A program made the position numbers and the translations under genes. The notes beneath the pieces were generated by a model. It was given only the letters and a program-made list of their open reading frames with translations, made no database searches and had not been told where the DNA came from. A stretch of 64,000 nucleotides of DNA from Mesorhabditis belari (lineage: Eukaryota; Nematoda; Chromadorea; Rhabditida; Rhabditidae), in the NCBI GenBank assembly GCA_958450365.1, contig CAUEEP010000898.1:62001-126000 (forward strand), given 5' to 3'. Positions 58,001 to 64,000 of this stretch are shown here, piece after piece. Numbering within the stretch: position 1 is the stretch's first letter; every line of letters starts with the position of its first letter.

Positions 58001-61000
58001 TCATTGAGTCGATCCGGCATGGAATCCACGAGATTTTCAAAAGACTTGGGCGGATGGTGGCCCAAAGACGTTGAATGTGAACCGATAAGGGGCCTCGAAT
58101 CGAATTTCTTTCCCTTGAGGCGCGACTTCACAAATGACCACAAATGTTCAATTGGATTGAGATCCGGTGAGTAGGGAGGTGGATTGATCAATTTAACACG
58201 ATTTGCCGCAAACCATCCGGGCAGACGAGCTCTGGTACCATTTTGAAGTGTCGCCAGCCGTCCCATCATCAGTCTCGACTTGTGTTTCGGGTCGTTGTCC
58301 TGGTAGAGCATCCATCCAGGAGGCATGGTTTGAGTGCAAAAGGAAGCATTTGAGTCTCCATAATGTTCTTGTAGGCCACAGATCCATCGTTGAGTTGACG
58401 TGAACTAATGGACCTACTGAAGTTCGTGACATCGCTCCTAAAGAAAAACAGTCAGGTGACAAAATACTAAAAAGGTTCTTACCCCAACACATTATGTTTC
58501 CACCGTTGAATTTCACGGTAGGCCGAATGTACTGAGTGCGTATCGCTTTCCAGTCGGTCGCCGAATAAGATGGTTTCCATCCGCGTGAAATAAATTGATT
58601 TTTGTCTCATCGGTAAATAGCACTTCGCCAAAGACGGTCGTCCAACTTCGGTAGGTCCGTACAAAGTCAAGGCGCTGCTTCCGGTGCTTAGATTTTATCA
58701 GAGATTTACGGGCAGCCCTTCTTGCATATAATCCAGCTTGATTTAATCGTCATCTGATCGTTTCCGGGATACAACCCTGTTAAATTGATCCCTCATCATT
58801 TGGCTTCCATCGGTTGGTGTTTTGTTAGGATCGTTTTCACCATTTGGATCACGGCTCGATCTTCTTTGTGGTTGTGATTGGTCGTCGGTCACTCTTGAGG
58901 CCTCGATGAAGGTTTCGGTCGACTTTTGATTGAGAAAGAATGCGCACACCGTCCTTCTCGAGCAATTAAAGAGGTTGGCCACATCCTTTCCCCGCATCCC
59001 ATTTTCCTGGGCCTTGGCGATTCGGAGTGTCAAGGTTTTTCTTGCCAGCCATCTAAATAATAAAATAAAATACATTTAATGTTCATAGAACGCGGAAATA
59101 AAAAGAATAATCAAGGAGAACATCAATGGGACATTACTTTTGTGGAGCTATTTGTTAAGTAACTTATTGTTTTTGTTTTATACTTAAATTTTTCTGCAAT
59201 GTATACGGATAAATCTTATAATCCTGAAAAGTAGAGTATTATGGGTAAGCAAAATACCCTACACTTTTTGGGAATATCGTTATTTTGCAAGATTTTCATA
59301 CGAAAGAAACTTTTGGATGGCAATGGGACAATACATTTGTGGACCACTGTATAAATAAATAGAAAAAAATAGAAGAGCAACTTTTATCTTTTACCTCAAA
59401 AACGCCAAAATTAGCCAGCCCGTTCCAAGAAAGCCAAGCTCCAGCGCCGTGATACCAGGCCAGGATTGCACTCACAGTGAAAGAAGAGAACATCGAAGTA
59501 AAGAACTAAATATATTTTGTGCTTTATATTAAAGGTCTATCAGATTTGCTATCAATTACAAACCATTCTCCATGTCAAGCTTTGATTCCAGAAACTTGCT
59601 CCTTCTTCCAATGAAAAGAGAACACCGCCAATTGGAGCACCGAAAGCGGCCGAGACTCCAGCCGCCGCTCCCGCAGAAACAAAATCTCGCTTTTCCCGAT
59701 CGTTTCTACAATTTGGCAATGAATTTTGTAAGGAATTTAGAGTTGCAAGAGGTCCCGGGTTTGATCCCCGGACTAGCCCCCAGTTAGTAACTATTTAACC
59801 TTACCCAATACCTTTTTACTCATCAATCCTTTTTCTAAAATAATTAAACACAAAACCCAAGAAGATCGCGCCGATTTGATTTGGTAGATTTTATGCATTT
59901 TAGTTGAAAGAGAATTGGTTAAGCTAAGTTTAGAAGGCAAGTACAAAAAGATTCGAAGACAATGGAGTAGAAGGGGGCCGAGAGAAACGAAAAAAGCCAT
60001 TTTAGAAATTTAAACAAGAAACATGAGCAGAACAATATAAAAAAGAGGGAACGAACGAGGGGAGAGGGAGTACTTTCTTTCAGATAAACCTATTTTGAAG
60101 TCAATGGAAAAAAAGATAGAGCATGAAAAGTTAGGCATATAGGCGAACCAGCGATTGCGAATTGCTTAGATATGTCGAAAGAATTTTAAAAAAACTTGAA
60201 CTTCTGCTCAAATTCGTTTCAAAAGTTACCCCAATTTGCTTAAGCATGTCTGAAATTAAATAATATATAACTTTTATTTAGAGAACTTCAATTGGCGTAT
60301 TAAATATGTTTTATGGAAAATGCGAAAAAGTGTACCAACTTTCAAGTTACTAATATAATACTAGATTTTACGAAGGTGGAAGAAAACTTAGCGAGACTCG
60401 GCAGAAAAGCTGGACAACATTCACGACTCCATCATGGAATGTCGAAAAAATGAAAATGGCAAAAGGAGAATCTTTGGGCGGGGTACGGTAGCTATACGCT
60501 TTAGAAAGCAAGCCGCGCCGCTTTCGGGCCAATCCCTTTAAACCGCACGTAAATAGGATTCTGACTAAAAGAGTTAATTTTTACCTAAACTCTTTGAAGA
60601 CTCCAAAATCGAGTCCCAGTGATGTGCTGCGTCCTTGCGAGATGCCAGCTGCAACGCAACCGCCACTGTGAATCATCGGTCCTTCCTTAAGTAACATTTA
60701 CGTTTATTTTAGGTCAGGTATTTCAAAAACAAAAAGAATCATTCACTAATATTTCTGAATCTTACCTTTCCAGCACACAATCCTCCTCCGACTGCACAAG
60801 AGACACCCAACGCTTTTGTGATGAGTGTTTTAAAACTCACAACCTACAAATAGAAATTGTTCAAAAAGCTTTGAAATTAAATCAACTTACATCCGGAATA
60901 GCAATTCCATTGAGGTAGCACTTGATTTGTGGAATTCCCGATCCACCAGAAATTGGTGACCACCAGATTACCATAGCGGCTGCTATACAGACCTGAAAAA

Positions 61001-62103
61001 GTAGATTTTAACGGTTTAACTCCAAATTTATTTAAAATTTCTCTACTTCATGCGTTTTTACTCACCAAAGAGCAGTTGTAGAGAATCCAGACAAGCTCCA
61101 CGTAGATCATACAATGCCCACCCATTCCCCTATCCAATTGCTGCTCACAATCAGATATCACTAAAATTGTTGAAGAATTTCTCTTTCATTGTCGCTTACA
61201 TTGATTCATAATGACGTCTTGCTTAAGCCAATTTGATTTGTTGACTAAAATATCGATCCCTGCGGCGACAAGAGCTGTGCAAATTCCAATGAAAAAGCAA
61301 GCGATCCATCGATTCAAACTCAGCTTCCACAAGTTAAGCTAAAGAGAATTACGTAAAGATCTCTCTTATAAACTTTAAAACTTGAAGCCATTCTTGAAAC
61401 CCAACCTGGTGACTCTCCTTTCGCTCCTCGTTTCTGTACAATTCGTTTTCACAGACTTCATAATTCAAGCTTTCGAATTTCGAAGAAATTGTGTGATGAT
61501 CTCTATGTGGAGAAATCATTGGGGTTTGTTCTTGAGACACATCTTCCTACAAATTTTACAAAGTACTCAACTTTTTCCAATCCTCACCATTCTTCTCCTT
61601 CTCGCCTCAGAGTTGATATTTGATTGTGAGGCCACTCTATCCATCCCAACTACCGGATCTTCGTAGACATCAATGCTGAAGTTGATGGTCAAGTTTGGAA
61701 ACGGTATTTGGTAATTTCACTGGCAAAGCTTGCTCTTATTACCTGCTTTCAGAAATGGTTCTTGGTCGGGGTGCCCGAGCTGAAGGCATTCGATGAGCTC
61801 TCCGATAGAAAGAAGCACTTGGTGGTGTGGCTGTGCCCTGGAACAATAAGTTCTAGTTAACAATAAAGTAATGCTAATGACAATTTAGCAAACTTTCTTG
61901 TTGATAAAGGTAAGTCTTACAGCCTGATTGCTACTTACATTCAGACTAATCAAAATTACTAGTGGAGTAGAAAATGATAGGTTTATTACTAAATAACTAT
62001 AAGAGCTTACTAATAAAATAACTTTACGCTTAACCTTATTATATTCTTTGTCAAAACAATGATCGCAAAAATCACTCACATTTGGAGGCGTCGTGTTCTC
62101 CAT
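55076..62103 (-). CDS. clh-6: CLC-6/7-type chloride/proton exchanger
   Basis: Twenty-three exons join in phase to about 825 residues. Checked exons include 62080-62103 (MENTTPPN), 61743-61837, 60891-60992, 60766-60843, 60585-60685, 59564-59705, 59395-59505 and 57563-57678. Visible parts: YEVCEN before the first helix, the ion-path motif [18 protein letters not shown] with the gating Glu (split between two exons), [20 protein letters not shown] with the second, proton-path Glu, VPAGIFIP, and two CBS domains ([35 protein letters not shown]). The proton Glu marks an exchanger rather than a channel, and the [10 protein letters not shown] stretch is typical of CLC-6/CLC-7, which work in endosomes and lysosomes. 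The symbol follows the C. elegans member of that branch. A whole Tc1-like transposon fills intron 11. Confidence 0.95.
55751..56088. mobile_element. MITE in intron 20 of the exchanger gene
   Basis: Inverted ends CTCTTTCCTATTACTAGGTA at the left and, inverted, CTCTTTCTTATTACTGCCTT at the right, each followed by AAAAAATCGGGTA. The interior contains smaller inverted copies of the CCTTAAG and CGGGTA motifs. About 338 bp, no gene. Confidence 0.7.
57710..59349 (-). mobile_element. Tc1-like transposon with long inverted repeats
   Basis: Inverted repeats of about 225 bp begin CAGTGGTCCACAAATGTATT; TA flanks both sides (57708-57709, 59350-59351). The minus-strand transposase has a helix-turn-helix ([18 protein letters not shown]), LFTDETKI (first Asp), [10 protein letters not shown] followed by an intron, [10 protein letters not shown] (second Asp) and [11 protein letters not shown] (Glu). 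Several single-base frameshifts (near 58540 and 58330) break it. The second Asp and the Glu are 49 residues apart, against 34 in Tc1, through an in-frame extra segment ([13 protein letters not shown]). It sits in the exchanger intron only about 30 bp from the exon 12 acceptor. Confidence 0.9.
59745..59782 (+). other. tRNA 3'-half relic
   Basis: CCCGGGTTTGATCCCCGG forms a T arm with B-box GGTTTGATCCC, followed by an acceptor-like strand ending GCCCCCA. No 5' half is present. In intron 9 of the exchanger gene. Confidence 0.5.
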
Positions 62104-64000
62104 CGATCCGTAGTGCGACGTTAGGGCAAGATTTTTCTCGTCAAAATGAACGGTTAATTCGTGATGTTCAGGTGAATCTTGTGAACCATACGCTAAATAA
62201 GAAATCTGGGAAAGTTACGCAAGAAATTATTCGGGTAATAATTTCTCGTGGCATTTTTGAGTAATGCTTACTAGCCGATAGAGACCCTGAAATTGTAGTT
62301 TGTTCACAAAAGCGATCAAAGAGAAATTTCCCCGAGAGCACTCTTTAGCAAACGAGTAAGCAGATGCTTGGTGAGAAATTATCTTCACAACAGTTTAGAA
62401 AGCAATTTATAAAAGAGAACTTCTTAGTTTTCCGGAAAAATGAAAAGCTTTGTCATAAAAAGCAGCAGAATATTAGGGTGTCCAGAAATTCTTTTCGTTC
62501 CTTTAATACTTCCGTTTAAAACCAACAAATGCACCAATTGAACTACGGTTTGTTTCGTTAGAAAGGCTAATTTTCTGCAAAATAATATTAAAACGGGTTT
62601 AAAATGTCTTATGGCTGGCTTTTTTGGGGAGCGTGAAGTCGGGTAGTCAAAAAGGACTGCTCGATGATGCAGTTTAGCCACTTTAGCTAAGGACACCTAT
62701 CTAGGTGTCAATAGATAAAAGATAGAGCACAAAAAGTTAGGTATTTAGCCAAATTTTCAGAGAAATTCATTCAGCCAATTTCTTCGTAGAGCTTTTAAAG
62801 ACTTTTTATGAAAAATACGCTTTCACTCTTGGATTTGCTTGAAAGTGAACCAAAATTGACTTAAAAAGATGGAAATTGAGCAAGAAACACTTCTTATTTA
62901 GAGCAAACTATAGGTTAATTAATGAATTTGTTATTTTTCAACGAAAGTATGAAAAGGAACGAAAGGCTTTATGAACAGCCTAATGGTTTTGAAAGTGACT
63001 ATGAGCAAAACAAACAAAGCAAAACAATTTCGGAATTCAATGTTGAAAACAGATTTTGAAATCCCTTAGATAAACAAGGAATCAAGAAAACAAAAGAAAA
63101 ATGCTTGCAGGACAGTTTTACTTTTCAGTTTTCTTAGTGAGAGTAGGCTTCACAAATCTGGTTTACGCTTGCTTACTTTACAGTAATTCACTACTTTACT
63201 CGAACCAAACCGACCAAAACAAAGAAATGTTTTAAAATCCAAAGAATAGAAGCTCAATCTTGTTGAATCCAACTTTTTCTCTAAAATTTCGATGTTCTGA
63301 GAACTCCTTATCAGTCTCAGACGCCCACCCAGCTCATTTAGAAAAGGACAACAAAAAAAACTTTCCTAGAAACTGACCTCTCAATTTTCTTAGAAAACTG
63401 CACTTCCGTGGTCGATCAATTTTTGCAATTTTCATAAAGCTGACAATCAATAAAGAATATTACGAATTGTTTGCTAGTCAGATTTTTCTTTGTGGAAAAC
63501 TCGCACTTCAGATAAACATGATAAAAGCTAGAGACACAATACGCTCACTCAAAAACAAGCCTCGCTCAGAAGTTGCACTATGGTCTTTGGGAAATTAAAA
63601 TTCAAGCTTTATGTGATTTGCTGTGAGTTGCTATTTGTCTATTTTTTATATAAAGCTTGAATAGTTCAGATCTGGACCAAAATTTTAGGAAAAAAAGGGG
63701 TCTTTCTCGGAAATTCGAATCTTTTCATTGCGAAAAGCTATTAGATGCAAAACCCAAAGCTAATTCGATTCTCTTGGAACTTTTCTTGGGACGAAGAGTT
63801 AAAATAAACTCCGCCAATAGGTTCTACGACTCTGAAAGTCTTGGGACACAAATTTTAAACACTAAATCTCATTTGGGAATCATTGTGTAAATTGATTGAA
63901 GAAGAATCACAATTCATTCACATTCTGAATCACATTCATTGATTCACTGAAAAAAAATCACTCCAGCAAAGCTTGGGCTAAACTCGATCTTTGGCCACCG
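62104..64000. other. Gene-poor right end
   Basis: Presumed 5' region of the exchanger, then the mariner-type MITE. The open frame at 63657-63890 has no recognisable domain and no clear splice context. No RNA gene seen. Confidence 0.45.
62471..62983. mobile_element. Mariner-type MITE, family copy 2
   Basis: Ends TTAGGGTGTCCAGAAATTCT and, inverted, TTAGGCTGTTCATAAAGCCT, flanked by TA. The interior shares long blocks with 23310-23820 (GTTTAAAATGTCTTATG, GAAGTCGGGTAGTCAAAAA, GATAGAGCACAAAAAGTTAG, GAGCAAACTATAGG). No open transposase. Confidence 0.85.

Noticed and set aside
1..64000. CRISPR array, bacterial operon or phage region
   Set aside because: The minisatellites have no spacers of uniform size, and introns and eukaryotic proteins throughout show nuclear nematode DNA.

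Overview
This is a nematode nuclear DNA window. Exons are short and separated by many small introns with GT donors and T-rich TTTCAG or TTTTAG acceptors. The non-coding DNA is AT-rich and full of Tc1/mariner, pogo and Merlin elements and MITEs. The proteins are animal proteins, and two gene pairs have operon-like spacing. I think of a rhabditid-type nematode but cannot name the species. All gene models were built by hand: splice sites were read by eye and accepted only when the reading phase carried through.

0-11 kb: two dynamin-superfamily GTPases of the guanylate-binding-protein (GBP) type lie tail to tail (+ 1905-5489, - 6276-10715). Their exon structures correspond one to one in the N-terminal half. 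They share a short, almost identical tract that looks gene-converted, and the minus copy has a frameshift inside it. A 427-bp foldback element sits in its first intron.

11-19 kb: a decayed Tc1-like transposon (11288-13114), then an 18-exon secreted acid sphingomyelinase on the minus strand (13756-18751). Its introns hold a long palindrome with a tRNA-like core, a tRNA relic, and a MITE at a 3' splice site.

19-28 kb: gene-poor. It holds two small candidate genes, a 121-codon single-exon gene, a 256-codon Ser/Arg-rich single-exon gene, Tc1 remnants, a mariner-type MITE and an 11-bp minisatellite.

28-43 kb, plus strand: a Neuralized-type E3 ubiquitin ligase (two NHR domains and a RING; 28320-34600), a divergent protein kinase with large TE insertions in its introns (35141-39707), and a DUF3050 protein (40632-42388).

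43-52.7 kb: a long gene-poor stretch; a pogo-like transposon (47559-49601) carrying a nested foldback; a secreted monothiol glutaredoxin (49668-50401); a Merlin transposon with a perfect 8-bp target duplication (50697-52180); and a small membrane-protein gene next to it.

53-62 kb, minus strand: a CLC-6/7-type lysosomal chloride/proton exchanger (55076-62103), with a full Tc1-like transposon in one intron, followed by EMC10 (52912-54622). EMC10 starts directly at a splice-acceptor-like TTTTAG, suggesting a trans-spliced downstream operon gene. The last 1.9 kb holds only a mariner-type MITE.

The genes are unrelated housekeeping or signalling genes and do not form one pathway. The most unusual material is the inverted GTPase pair and the tRNA-core foldback elements.
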